NCBI RefSeq assembly: GCF_024498195.1
Contig: NZ_CP101824.1
Span: forward strand, 3,534,001-3,598,000
Length of the DNA: 64,000 bases
From: Halovivax cerinus
GTDB taxonomy: Archaea; Halobacteriota; Halobacteria; Halobacteriales; Natrialbaceae
Direction: 5' to 3'
The number at the start of each line of letters is the position of its first letter. Position 1 is the first letter of the stretch. This document shows, one piece after another, positions 52,858 through 61,746 of this stretch. The position numbers and the translations under genes were made by a program. The notes below the pieces were generated by a model, which ran no database searches, was not told the origin of the DNA, and saw only the letters and a list, made by a program, of their open reading frames with translations.

Positions 52858-53319
52858 TCACTCCTGTTCCGGCTGGGGGCCGCCCCCGGTCTGGGCCTCC
52901 TGGGCGTCACTCCACCCGCCCGCGTCGACGACTTCGAACAACTTTCGCCAGTTCCCCGTGTTCTCGCTCTCGGGCAGTTGGTTTCGAAGCTGTTCGAAGT
53001 CCGAGCCGGGCACCTGCTCGCGGACCAGATCGACGATCACACGCGTGTGATAGGCGACGGTCGCCTTGTCCCGTCCTTCGATCTCGCTCGCTCGGTCGAG
53101 GAACTCCGCCCAGTCGAAGCGCTGGCCGTGTTCGTCGACGGCGCCGGTCAGGTACCACTTGATCTCCATCGGGAGCGACGCGGCCAGGTCCGCGGCGTTC
53201 TCGGCGGGAATGCGCTGGCCGAGCGGGTACAGCGTCGCCCGGATCGCGCGCACGGTCTCGCCAGTACCGGGGAGTTCGAGTCGGTGCTGCACCTCGCCAG
53301 TGAACTCGTTGAAGTTCAT
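52858..53319 (-). CDS. DUF2267 domain protein
   Basis: 153 residues. MNFNEFTGEVQHRLELPGTGETVRAIRATLYPLGQRIPAENAADLAASLPMEIKWYL is the DUF2267 signature; a second helical half follows, then a short polar tail. Family function unknown; a helical bundle of about 130 residues is typical. The start ATG at 53319 is chosen over a longer frame lacking conservation. Confidence 0.88.
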   Translation of the reverse strand: MNFNEFTGEVQHRLELPGTGETVRAIRATLYPLGQRIPAENAADLAASLPMEIKWYLTGAVDEHGQRFDWAEFLDRASEIEGRDKATVAYHTRVIVDLVREQVPGSDFEQLRNQLPESENTGNWRKLFEVVDAGGWSDAQEAQTGGGPQPEQE

Positions 53320-53500
53320 ACCCGAATCGCCCACGACCACGGTCGTCAATGTTGGTGGCGCCTGCAGGCGCGGGTGAGAGTCGCCATCGTTGTCAGACGC
53401 CGCCACCATGGCGCGTGGGATGCAGACTGCACGAGGTGCGGGGTCACGGCTCACCGCTCCTGTCGCTCGGCCGGGTCACTGCCAGTCGGCATCGACGACA

Positions 53501-53650
53501 TCACTCGGAGTAGCCTTCCTGGAGGAACGCGCCCTCCGTCTCGTAGATCGACACCAGCTCGGCGATGAACTCCTCGTAGGTCTCGTCCGCCTCGGTGTGC
53601 TCGTCCAGCCGTTCTCTGAGGTCGTCGCTGATTTCGAGTGTGTAGGTCAT
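53501..53650 (-). CDS. DUF7557-like mini-protein (copy 1)
   Basis: 49 residues. A short strand (TYTLEISDDLRERL) then a helix (TYEEFIAELVSIYE) resemble ribbon-helix-helix or antitoxin-like haloarchaeal mini-proteins. It matches the mini-protein at 54404-54547 at 30 of the first 47 positions, including the ending FLQEG. ATG at 53650. It is followed by no toxin-like gene. Role unknown. Confidence 0.7.
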   Translation of the reverse strand: MTYTLEISDDLRERLDEHTEADETYEEFIAELVSIYETEGAFLQEGYSE

Positions 53651-53909
53651 GGTGACCACCGGATCGTCCGGACCGGAAACACGGTACCGAGCGGCAAAAT
53701 ACCCTGGCCGATCCGACACCGCTCTCCGCCTGCACGGTGCGTCGGACTCGGTACCTGTGCATCGAACCGGTACCGGTGTTTCGGATACGGGACAGCTCTC
53801 GAAATCGCTCTCGATGCCGACATCGTCGTATACCGAATCGATGCCTGACCGATGACGTGCGCGTCGGCGCCTGAGGCGATTCTGTGGAGACTCGCGCAGT
53901 GGAACGTCC

Positions 53910-54407
53910 CTACGGCGCGTACGTCCCCGTGGTCTGCGTCTGGGCGAGCACGTGGTCCGCAATCGAGTCACCGAGTGCGCCCGCCGTTGCACCCGCTGGC
54001 AGTTCGAGGTCCGCGTCGAGGGCGTACAGCTTGAACCGGTACGTGTGTTCGCCGTCTGGCGGTTTCGGGCCGCCGTAGCCCACCTCGCCGAAGTCGTTCT
54101 CGCCCTCGGCGGCGTCGGTCGGTTCCCAGTCGCGCGGAACGCGGTCCGTCGACGGGTCGGCGTTCCAGACGAGCCAGTGGACCCAGATCTTGCCGGCGGG
54201 CCCGACGGCGTCGGGGTCGTCGACGACGAGGACGAGCGACGCGGCGTCGTCGGGGACGCCGGAGATCTCGAGCGGTGGGTTGACGTTCGCGCCGTCGTAC
54301 GCGTGAGCGTCCGGTATCGGGTCGCCATCGTCGAAGGCGGGGCTCGACAGCCGCAGCTCGCCCCGCTGGTCGGCGACCGACAGCGCGTGGTTGTACGCGT
54401 CGGTCAC
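53910..54407 (-). CDS. YbhB/YbcL (PEBP family) Raf-kinase-inhibitor-like protein
   Basis: 165 residues. PEBP signatures: SPAFDDGDPIPDAHAYDG, NVNPPLEISGVPDDAASLVLVVDDPDA, then WVHWLVWNADP, and a conserved GYGGPKPPDGEHTYRFKLYALD. PEBPs bind phosphate or lipid head groups; bacterial and archaeal roles are poorly known. A GTG start at 54407 overlaps the stop of the preceding mini-protein gene by four bases, so the two are coupled. Confidence 0.92.
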   Translation of the reverse strand: MTDAYNHALSVADQRGELRLSSPAFDDGDPIPDAHAYDGANVNPPLEISGVPDDAASLVLVVDDPDAVGPAGKIWVHWLVWNADPSTDRVPRDWEPTDAAEGENDFGEVGYGGPKPPDGEHTYRFKLYALDADLELPAGATAGALGDSIADHVLAQTQTTGTYAP

Positions 54408-54547
54408 GCTCCCTCCTGGAGAAACCTACCCTCCTGTTCGTAGATCGCCACCAGCTCGGTGAGGAACTCCTCGATCGTCTCGTCGGCCTCGAGGTGGCCC
54501 TCGATGCGCGCGACCAGGTCGTCGTCGAGTTCGATCGTTCGGGTCAT
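54404..54547 (-). CDS. DUF7557-like mini-protein (copy 2), coupled to PEBP
   Basis: 47 residues: MTRTIELDDDLVARIEGHLE to GRFLQEGA. Same fold pattern as copy 1 at 53501-53650 (30 of 47 identical). Its stop (54404-54406) overlaps the GTG start of the PEBP gene. The conserved layout strand-helix-helix suggests a small dimer, possibly DNA-binding or a partner of the PEBP protein (inference). Confidence 0.75.
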   Translation of the reverse strand: MTRTIELDDDLVARIEGHLEADETIEEFLTELVAIYEQEGRFLQEGA

Positions 54548-54764
54548 CCGAGCGGCCTACACCAACCAGGCGAATAAAGGCGGGGCCCTCGCGTTCCGAG
54601 GTCCTGGCGAAACCGTGACCGTCAGTCGATAGTAGCGTGTCACTCGGGCCGTCTCGAAGAGCCTGCGTTCTGCACGAAGCGTGAGACGAGCGAGTCACGC
54701 CGTTTCAGTTGCGAGGGCGCGTCCACCCGCCCGTTTAACCTGCCCCGACGGTGTACGACGGGCG

Positions 54765-55451
54765 ATGGACGACTCGAATCCGTCGCCGACCGGTTCAGAC
54801 TCACTCGTCACCATCGACGTCGGCGATGTCGAACTCGAGGGAGATCTCCGCGTGCCCGAGGGGGCGAGTGGTCTCGTGCTGTTCGCCCACGGTAGCGGGA
54901 GCAGTCGGCACAGCCCGCGGAACAACTTCGTCGCCGAGCGCCTGCGTGAGCGCGGCGTCGGCACGCTCCTGTTCGACCTGCTGACGGAGACGGAGGATCG
55001 CGACCCCGACGCGCGGTTCGACATCGATCTCCTCACGGACCGGCTGGTCGGTGCGGCCGAATGGGTCCGCGGCCAGTCGGACGTCGGTGACCTCGCAGTC
55101 GGCTACTTCGGGTCGAGCACCGGCGCGGCGGCCGCCCTCCGCGCGGCGGCCCGTCCGGAGACCGACGCCGCCGCCGTCGTCTCGCGCGGCGGGCGCGTCG
55201 ATCTGGCCGAGTCCGTCCTCGGGGACGTCACGGCGCCGACGCTGTTCGTCGTGGGCGGGAACGACCACCCCGTCCGCCAGTGGAACGAAACGGCCTCCGA
55301 GCACCTCGGGGGCGACCGGTCGCTCGAGGTCGTCCCCGGTGCGGGCCACCTATTCGAGGGGGAGGGGCAACTCGAAACGGTCGCGGATCACGCCGCCGAC
55401 TGGTTCGCCGACCACCTCGATCGAACCGAACTCGATCGACGCGATCTCTGA
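54765..55451 (+). CDS. Alpha/beta hydrolase (dienelactone hydrolase-like)
   Basis: 228 residues. VLFAHGSGSSRHSPRN forms the oxyanion loop; the nucleophile elbow is GYFGSSTGAAAAL (GSSTG, Ser central). Asp is in VVGGNDHPVRQWN and His in GAGHLFEGEG. This group acts on esters or lactones; the substrate is unknown. A TATA-like CGTTTAACC at 54732-54740 precedes the ATG at 54765 by about 27 bases. Confidence 0.88.
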   Translation: MDDSNPSPTGSDSLVTIDVGDVELEGDLRVPEGASGLVLFAHGSGSSRHSPRNNFVAERLRERGVGTLLFDLLTETEDRDPDARFDIDLLTDRLVGAAEWVRGQSDVGDLAVGYFGSSTGAAAALRAAARPETDAAAVVSRGGRVDLAESVLGDVTAPTLFVVGGNDHPVRQWNETASEHLGGDRSLEVVPGAGHLFEGEGQLETVADHAADWFADHLDRTELDRRDL

Positions 55452-55542
55452 CGTGACCGGCGGAATATCGCCAACTCGAACGGACGGCTGCGGACGCCGC
55501 CAGTGAGACGCGTCTGTCGCTCGGTCCACGGAGACAGATTCG

Positions 55543-56418
55543 TCACGACACCGTGGGATCGTAGACCCAGACGGGTTCGCCGTCGGATCCCTCCTCCAGG
55601 TCGATGCCGGGGACGGATTCGAGGACGGCCAGCCGGTCCGCGGACGTGTCGGTCGCGTCACTACGTTTGCCGCGGCCGTGCGCGACCGCCGCGCGGAGTT
55701 CGTCCGTCGACGCCCGGCCGCGCCTGGCGAGGGCGGCGAACGCCGCACGCGCGTACGCACGGTCGTCTTCGTCGAGCGGCGTCGTTTCGACGGCGTGGCG
55801 AGCGCTCGCGAACCGCGGTTCGTCCACCGGGTCAGCGATTGATCGTCCATCTCGGTCGTCTCGCTCGACGACCGGGGTTCCGTCGTACGTCCACCGATCG
55901 TACCACTCGATCGACTCCTCGACGACCACCTGGACGTCCGGGAGTGCCGCGAGACGGTCGCGAACGCAGTCGTCCCACCACCGATCGGCCGTCTCGTAGC
56001 CGGCGGGCTCCTCGCTGTAGGCGGCGTCGACTATCTCGGCCGACGTCGCGTCGCCCCAGAACCGGAGGAACCAGAACGCGTTCCGGACCGCCGCGTCCTC
56101 GTCCGGCCGGAGGTCGAAGTCGGCGATCGTTCGATCGACGGTCGCCGGCGTGTCCACGCGGTTGGCTCTCGGAGCGACGGGCCTCGAATCGAGCAGCCGC
56201 AGGCCGTTTTCAGTCACCTCGTAACCCGTCGTCCCGCCTCCGCGTCCCGTCTCGGCGTCCTCGCGTATCAGTCCGTTGTCCACCAGCTGCGCCAGCCTGT
56301 CCGCGACGGCCGGACCGTCGGCGTCGAGATCGGATTCGAGCGACCCGTCGACAGCTCGCCCGCTCTCAATCGCCTCCAGGATCGCCCTGCCTAGCGCGTC
56401 CAGCGTGTTCGAGCCCAC
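55543..56418 (-). CDS. Winged-helix-like haloarchaeal protein
   Basis: 291 residues with a GTG start. N-terminal wHTH: LDALGRAILEAIESGRAVDG, then ADRLAQLVDNGLIRED and a GTTGYEVTENGLRLLD wing. The remainder has two further helical repeats (AVRNAFWFLRFWGDATSAEIVDAAY; AYARAAFAALARRGRASTDELRAAV), each resembling an HTH-like helical pair, separated by WYDRWTYDGTPVVERDD. I do not recognise a named family; a regulator is likely. Confidence 0.7.
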   Translation of the reverse strand: MGSNTLDALGRAILEAIESGRAVDGSLESDLDADGPAVADRLAQLVDNGLIREDAETGRGGGTTGYEVTENGLRLLDSRPVAPRANRVDTPATVDRTIADFDLRPDEDAAVRNAFWFLRFWGDATSAEIVDAAYSEEPAGYETADRWWDDCVRDRLAALPDVQVVVEESIEWYDRWTYDGTPVVERDDRDGRSIADPVDEPRFASARHAVETTPLDEDDRAYARAAFAALARRGRASTDELRAAVAHGRGKRSDATDTSADRLAVLESVPGIDLEEGSDGEPVWVYDPTVS

Positions 56419-56621
56419 GAATCCTAGGCCATCGTGAGGCGACTTAATTCGAACTGGGCGTTTCGGGTGCAGTCCCGTACACCACGTCGTTCGCGTCGGT
56501 CGCCGGGCTGAGAGTCTCGTATCGATGTCTTTCAGGCCGATTGTGGACTCTCTCCGGCGATACGCACCCGGTTCGTAACTACTGAGACGGTACTACCACG
56601 TATCACTGCTGATGGAGTGTG

Positions 56622-57096
56622 ATGTTCTTCCACGAAAGCGAGTAGCAGTACGCGGTCACCGTTTACGACCCGGACCCTCACTTCGCGACATCGCTCCAGC
56701 AGGCCATCGGCGGAGCGGAGGGCGAGATGCGTGTCGCCATGCAGTACCATTTCCAGGCCTGGGCCGTGCCCGCAGAGCACGAAGAATACCGAAACCTGTT
56801 GCTTCGAGACCGCGACGGAGGAGCTCGGCCACGTCGAGGTGCGGGCCCGTGCGGGAAGGAAAAACGTGCGCGACTCGCCGAAGTCGATCGACAACTAGAC
56901 GCAGGCCGAGGCCGACGCGCCGAAGTCGATCACCGGCTAGAACCCTAGACAGTTCCACTCAGCGGGAAGTTCGGCGATGCCGATCGATAGCAACCGTGTG
57001 CCCGTTTCCGGCGGCTACCTGGTGACGCCGGGTACCATCTCAAGAGACCGCTACGCTGACGGGATGGCCGAGTCGACCGACGACGAGCCGAACTGA
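56622..57096 (+). pseudogene. Decayed manganese catalase
   Basis: The sequence starts MFFHESE, then a stop, then QYAVTVYDPDPHFATSLQ and QAIGGAEGEMRVAMQYHFQAW, closely resembling the N-terminus of manganese catalases. A one-base shift near 56800 moves to ETATEELGHVEV, the second part of the metal-site helix (E...H). Later fragments AMPIDSNRVPVSGGYLV match the middle of the protein. Between them a large part is missing and more stops occur. The gene is non-functional. Confidence 0.85.
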
Positions 57097-57333
57097 TCGC
57101 GTGGCGTTCGGCCTACGGACTCGCCAATCAACTGGCGATGGCGACCGGCGTTCGAGGCGACCGACGGCGATACGCTGTTGCGACTACCGGTCGTCGCCTG
57201 TACTCGAGACAGTGCGCCCACGAGAACGCCGAAGTGTTCTGGGTGTTTCTGAAGGCGAAACTAGCGAATCGCCCCGACTACGACCTATCGATGTTTCACT
57301 GTATTTATGTACGATTTCTCGTAACGCGTTCTC
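57097..57333. other. Region after the catalase pseudogene
   Basis: No intact gene. Sequence such as WRSAYGLANQLAMATG followed in another frame by EATDGDTLLRLPVV may be another frameshifted remnant. The right end holds a TATA-like GTATTTATG (near 57299-57307), about 27 bases before the ATG at 57334. Confidence 0.4.
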
Positions 57334-58245
57334 ATGCAGTTCGACGCATCCGCCGCTCGGTTGTTTCGCTCCTACGCAACCGGGCAAGCCCCGGTCGAGG
57401 ACCTCGTCGCCCATCCTGCGTACGTGGTGGCCCGTCAACACGCGGCGCTCCTCGGACGGACGCTCGATGCGAACCTCGTGGCCGAGGCCGTTGCAGGTGA
57501 GGCCGACGCGTTTCCCGACAGCGACACACTGCAGTCGCGGTGGGAGGCGATCGATCGGCTCCTCGACACCGTCGATGACCGCGCTACCGACTGGATCGCC
57601 GACTGTACCACACAGCTCACGCACGTCATCCCAGGGGCCGAAACTGGTGATCTACCGCTTTATCTGGGGATCGGATACGAGACGGGGATCGGTCTGGCCG
57701 ACGGAGCCTATCTCGACGTCGCGAGACCGTTCTACCGCGAGAACCCGGCCCGGGTACGGTACGTGGCGCTTCACGAGAGTACCCACGTCTGTTACGACCG
57801 ACGGCACGATTTGCAGGCCACGATGGCTGCCCTCGATCTCGACGAACCAACCGGCCAGCGCCGGTTTTTCGAGACGTTGCTGCACACCGAGGCGTACGCG
57901 GTGTACACCGCCGGCATCCCGTGGCGTGCGGACGACGGCGTCGCCGACGTCGATCACCCCATGTGTTGTGATTACCACGCGGTGGCCGACGACTCCTGGG
58001 TCCACGATCTGGTCGACCAGTACGATAGCCTTCGCGAATCGTTCGACCGGGGCGAGACGCTCTCACACGAGGCGCTCATGCGCCGGACGTTCGGCGGTCT
58101 GCGCCTCCCGTATCGAATCGGTTGTGCGCTGCTCGACAGGGTCGAATCCGAGCACGGGATGGCGGCCGTCAGGGATGGGTTCGCTATGGACGCCGTTTCC
58201 TTCTGCGAAAAGTTCGATACCGTTCTCGATCGCTATCGCCAGTGA
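57334..58245 (+). CDS. Putative HExxH zinc metalloprotease
   Basis: 303 residues with no signal peptide and no recognised family. The zinc motif HESTH is at about residues 146-150 (VALHESTHVCYDRRHD). About 40 residues later LLHTEAYAVYTAG offers a Glu as third ligand, as in gluzincins. The N-terminal half has a conserved-looking LPLYLGIGYETGIGLADGAYLDVARPFY. The cytoplasmic location is unusual for a protease of this type; substrate unknown. A TATA-like box 27 bases upstream supports the start. Confidence 0.75.
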   Translation: MQFDASAARLFRSYATGQAPVEDLVAHPAYVVARQHAALLGRTLDANLVAEAVAGEADAFPDSDTLQSRWEAIDRLLDTVDDRATDWIADCTTQLTHVIPGAETGDLPLYLGIGYETGIGLADGAYLDVARPFYRENPARVRYVALHESTHVCYDRRHDLQATMAALDLDEPTGQRRFFETLLHTEAYAVYTAGIPWRADDGVADVDHPMCCDYHAVADDSWVHDLVDQYDSLRESFDRGETLSHEALMRRTFGGLRLPYRIGCALLDRVESEHGMAAVRDGFAMDAVSFCEKFDTVLDRYRQ

Positions 58246-58327
58246 GGCATCGACAGAAGATAACGCACTGGCGGGGGCGAGTATCGGCGGAAACAGCAGT
58301 TCCCCTCGTGTCGAAAAAGTAGCGCTC

Positions 58328-58918
58328 TCAGACGCCGCGAGAGGTGTCCGAGGGCGCCGAAAACTCTCCCTCCATGCCGCGCACGCTGAACGCGATGGCG
58401 ATCATCGACACGCCGGTCATGACGAGGCTCACGCCGATCGCGAAGCCGACGAGCCAGAGCGCATCGGCGGGGAAGCCGACCCAGAGAAATCCGGCCAGTA
58501 CCAGCGAAAGCGCGCCGCTGGCGGCGATCCAGCCACGTCCCGTTCCGCTTTCCATCCGGACACTCGCCAGGAGTTCCGCGATGCCGTCGACGAGTAGGTA
58601 CGCGATGGCCAGCAAGGTGAGACTCACCAACCCGAGGAGGGGATTGGCGAGGATGAGAATCCCCGCAACCGCCGTGACCACCGCGAGGAGGACTTGCCAG
58701 AGCGATCCAGTCCACCCGTCGGCCGCGATGGCCTGGCCAGCGTGGACGAGCCCGGCGACGAGGAGGGCTGCGCCGACGATATAGGCTATGGCGATTCCCG
58801 TCCCGAACGGCAACGCGATGGCGAGAACTCCCAGTATCCCGACGAGCCCCCCGGTAACGGCGAGTGGGCGCCAGTTCGTTCCGATCGTTTCCGCGCCGCG
58901 TGGGGTGATTGTACTCAT
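58328..58918 (-). CDS. HdeD-like membrane protein
   Basis: 196 residues, six membrane helices in three similar pairs: GGLVGILGVLAIALPFGTGI, ILILANPLLGLVSLTLLAIAY and ALSLVLAGFLWVGFPADAL. The family is named from the E. coli acid-resistance membrane protein HdeD; its role in haloarchaea is unknown. Start ATG at 58918; convergent with the HExxH gene. Confidence 0.85.
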   Translation of the reverse strand: MSTITPRGAETIGTNWRPLAVTGGLVGILGVLAIALPFGTGIAIAYIVGAALLVAGLVHAGQAIAADGWTGSLWQVLLAVVTAVAGILILANPLLGLVSLTLLAIAYLLVDGIAELLASVRMESGTGRGWIAASGALSLVLAGFLWVGFPADALWLVGFAIGVSLVMTGVSMIAIAFSVRGMEGEFSAPSDTSRGV

Positions 58919-59246
58919 ACTGCTACCTCCGCTCGAACGTACGTCGCGGACGAACGTAAAGACATAGTCGGTCTGACAATGGAACAGATCTGACGATATC
59001 CGAGTGAGTCGGGGATCTGGCGTATCGAACCGGCTGGTAAATCGGACGGTCGGGCGGGTCGAACCCGTCCATCCCCGCCCTGAGGACGCCGAAGCATCGA
59101 TTTGCGGGCGTTATTCGACTGACCGGATCGCCGTCAGGCGATCGATTGGCGGACTTCTTGGTCTCCTTGAAGAACCCACAACCTGATAAAACAGTGCGGA
59201 CGATGCGTTCTTTTTTAGTGTCTCAGTCGCTCGATCGAATACGATC
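58919..59246. other. Divergent intergenic region
   Basis: No gene is seen. A T-rich TTCTTTTTTAGTG near 59208-59220 acts as a TATA-like element about 27-35 bases before the ATG at 59247. The left half presumably carries the HdeD promoter. Confidence 0.4.
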
Positions 59247-59771
59247 ATGAGCGACGTCAGAACCGACTCCCTCGAAATAGAGCGAGAGACGATCAGACGG
59301 GCGGGGAAACTCTTGCTCGCTGCCCTGGCGCTGGCAGTGCTGTTATCGCTCGTCTCGGTGCTGCCGGGTATCGACCGGCTAGTGCCAGGGTCGCCGGTGA
59401 CGGTCATCGCGCTCGTCGGCGCCGCGGTGACGATCGTCATCGTCGCCCTCCTCGTGTCGCTGGCACCCGCTGTCGCGACGCTGGTTCGAACGGCGGTCGA
59501 CGGGCCCGATCCGATCGTCGAGGACGCGGCAACGAGCGCACAGTTGCTCGTCGTGTTCGTAGCGATCATCGTCGGCCACCGCGGACTGGCACCGGCGGTC
59601 GTTCCGCTACTGGACGACCTTGCGTGGGCGTACGACCTGCTGTTCCTCGTTCTCGCCCTGCCGCCGCTCGCGGTCCTCGCCGTCCACGTCTACACCTCGC
59701 TCGATCCCGTGGCCGACGTCCTGGCAGAGAGAGTGACCGACGCCAAGCGCGATGATTTCGAGGAGAGCTAG
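59247..59771 (+). CDS. Small haloarchaeal membrane protein
   Basis: 174 residues, four hydrophobic helices: LLLAALALAVLLSLVSVLPG, VTVIALVGAAVTIVIVALLV, AQLLVVFVAIIVGHRGLAPAV and LLFLVLALPPLAVLAVHVYT. N-terminal acidic/basic amphipathic start, polar C-terminus. No family is recognised beyond a general haloarchaeal membrane protein. Followed by the 23-base tandem repeat. Confidence 0.75.
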   Translation: MSDVRTDSLEIERETIRRAGKLLLAALALAVLLSLVSVLPGIDRLVPGSPVTVIALVGAAVTIVIVALLVSLAPAVATLVRTAVDGPDPIVEDAATSAQLLVVFVAIIVGHRGLAPAVVPLLDDLAWAYDLLFLVLALPPLAVLAVHVYTSLDPVADVLAERVTDAKRDDFEES

Positions 59772-59790
59772 GCCCACGGTCGAACGACTC

Positions 59791-59880
59791 AGTCCCACCA
59801 CCGCACGACCCACAGTTCCACCATCGCACGACCCACAGTTCCACCATCGCACCACCCACAGTCCCACCACAGCACGACCC
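59791..59880. repeat. 23-base tandem repeat, four copies
   Basis: Copies at 59791-59813, 59814-59836, 59837-59859 and 59860-59880. The unit is near AGTTCCACCATCGCACGACC plus CAC. It lies between the membrane protein gene and the thiolase gene. Confidence 0.85.
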
Positions 59881-59970
59881 CCGTCAGTGTCTGATGCGTT
59901 CTCGCCCCACGACCGAATCGCTTCGTGAGGCGGATCGGAAGGAGACCGCTCGAATCGGGGCCGACTCCGT

Positions 59971-61152
59971 CTAGACCCGCTCTATCAGCGTCGCGATTCC
60001 TTGTCCAAAACCGATGCACATCGTCGAGAGTCCGTACCGGCCGTCGCAGTCGTCGAGCTGGTAGGGAAGCTTGCCGACCAGCGCCGCCCCGGTCGCGCCG
60101 AGCGGGTGGCCGTGGGCGATGGCACCACCCCAGACGTTCGTCCGCTGCCAGTCGGCGCCCGTCTCGGCGAGCCACGCGGCGACGACGGAGGCGAAGGCCT
60201 CGTTGACCTCGAAGCGGTCGACGTCGTCGACCGAGAGGTCGTTCTGCTCGAGGATATCGTTCGTCGCCGGGATGGGGCCCGTGAGCATCGTGATCGGATC
60301 GACGCCGACGACCTGGGTGTCGACGACGCGCGCGAGGGGGTCCCAGCCGTAGCGCTCGCAGGCCTCACCGGAGGCGATCAGCGTGGCTGCCGCCCCGTCG
60401 ACGATACCAGAGGCGTTTCCGGCGTGCACGACGCCCTCGCCCGCCTCGCGGAAGGCCAGAGGGAGTTCCTCCAGCGTCTCGCGGTCGGTCTCCGGGCGCG
60501 GGTGTTCGTCGCGATCGACGATGCGCTCCTCTCCGTCGACCGTGACCTCGACTGCAATCAGCTGCTCGTCGTAGTGGCCCGCCTCGTCCGCCTGGCCCCA
60601 TCGGCGCTGGGAGTCCACGGCGAGTCCGTCGAGTTCGTCGCGCGTACAGTCCCACTGTTCGGCGATGCGTTCGGCTCCCTCGCCCTGTGTCGTGAGTTCG
60701 TCGACGTGTTCGAAGTAGGTCTCAGTCACGCTCGTCTCGGCGGCGTACGTGTCGGCGTCGGCCGCAGAGTCGGCACCCATCGGCACGCGAGTCATGTGTT
60801 CGACGCCGCCAGCGACGAGCACGTCGGCCAGCCCGCCCCTGATCTGACCCGCGGCGAAGTTGATCGCCTGCTGGCCGGAGCCACACATCCGATTCAGCTG
60901 GACGCCGGGGATCTCCTCGCCCCAGCCAGCAACGAGAGGGGCAAGCCGTCCAATGTTCATCCCCTGCTCGCCGATCGGCGTCACGCAGCCGTAGACGACG
61001 TCCTCGGGGTACCCGCTTCGTGAGAAGTCGGTCCGCTCTTCGATCGCTTCGAGCGGCTTCGCAGCGAGATCCTGGGCGTGCAGGTCCCGAAACGACCCGC
61101 CGCGTTTGCCGAAGGGGGTGCGAACGGCGTCGACGATGTAGGCGTCGCGCAT
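59971..61152 (-). CDS. Thiolase (acetyl-CoA acetyltransferase type)
   Basis: 393 residues. The nucleophile Cys90 lies in QLNRMCGSGQQAIN; VNEAFASVVAAWL supplies the Asn-Glu pair; GGAIAHGHPLGATGA has the catalytic His; CIGFGQGIATL has the final Cys (usual CxGGGxG with one Gly changed to Phe). It may break or form beta-ketoacyl-CoA. The ATG at 61152 starts the fold (MRDAYIVDAVRTPFGKRGG). Confidence 0.95.
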   Translation of the reverse strand: MRDAYIVDAVRTPFGKRGGSFRDLHAQDLAAKPLEAIEERTDFSRSGYPEDVVYGCVTPIGEQGMNIGRLAPLVAGWGEEIPGVQLNRMCGSGQQAINFAAGQIRGGLADVLVAGGVEHMTRVPMGADSAADADTYAAETSVTETYFEHVDELTTQGEGAERIAEQWDCTRDELDGLAVDSQRRWGQADEAGHYDEQLIAVEVTVDGEERIVDRDEHPRPETDRETLEELPLAFREAGEGVVHAGNASGIVDGAAATLIASGEACERYGWDPLARVVDTQVVGVDPITMLTGPIPATNDILEQNDLSVDDVDRFEVNEAFASVVAAWLAETGADWQRTNVWGGAIAHGHPLGATGAALVGKLPYQLDDCDGRYGLSTMCIGFGQGIATLIERV

Positions 61153-61342
61153 GATCGAGCGTCGGTCCAGGCCGGATTTACACTTTCGGCCCAGCGAACG
61201 GGCGATCACAGCTGCGGCCCCGTCTACGACCACCTCGCCGACCAGATTGGCGATATCGAGGACGAACACGCCGATGGCCGTAGAACCCGTCAGGCTCTCC
61301 GATCGCGGCGGATTTCAGGATCGGCGCTCGTATCGGCAGGGA

Positions 61343-61350
61343 ATACGAAT
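61343..61350 (+). promoter_or_regulatory. TATA-like box of the DUF7344-DICT pair
   Basis: ACGAATTT, about 27 bases before the ATG at 61378; supports a leaderless start there rather than at later in-frame ATGs (61420, 61438). Confidence 0.45.
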
Positions 61351-61377
61351 TTGCGGTTCGAACCCGTAGCGATCAGG

Positions 61378-61740
61378 ATGGACTGGCACCGGTTCGAGAC
61401 GACGCTGGCGAGACAAACCATGGCGGGGGGCGAGTCGATGTCGAGTGAGATGTTCGAAGCGATTACCACAGAAAACGCTCGCTACGCCGTGTACGCGCTC
61501 GCTCACCGGCCGGACCGGACCCTCTCGGAGCTCGCGGACTTCGTCGTCGGATTCGGCGCCATGCGCTCGGGCACGATCGCGACGCCGGCCGATCACGAGA
61601 ACGTCCGCATTCGCCTCCATCACGTCGTGATGCCCAAGCTGGACGCGGCCGGGTACGTCGCCTACGATCGGGACGAGCGGACGATCGACGCGGCGCACCG
61701 ATACGGAACGGTAAACGAGACGCTCGGGCTGAATGGGTGA
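61378..61740 (+). CDS. DUF7344 winged-helix protein
   Basis: 120 residues. EMFEAITTENARYAVYALAH and RPDRTLSELADFVVGFG form the HTH; RIRLHHVVMPKLDAAGYVAYDRDERTI is the second helix pair and wing of the DUF7344 family. These occur in haloarchaea next to sensory genes; here the DICT gene starts six bases after its stop. Expected to be a DNA-binding output of that sensor pair (inference). Confidence 0.8.
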   Translation: MDWHRFETTLARQTMAGGESMSSEMFEAITTENARYAVYALAHRPDRTLSELADFVVGFGAMRSGTIATPADHENVRIRLHHVVMPKLDAAGYVAYDRDERTIDAAHRYGTVNETLGLNG

Positions 61741-61746
61741 CCCACC

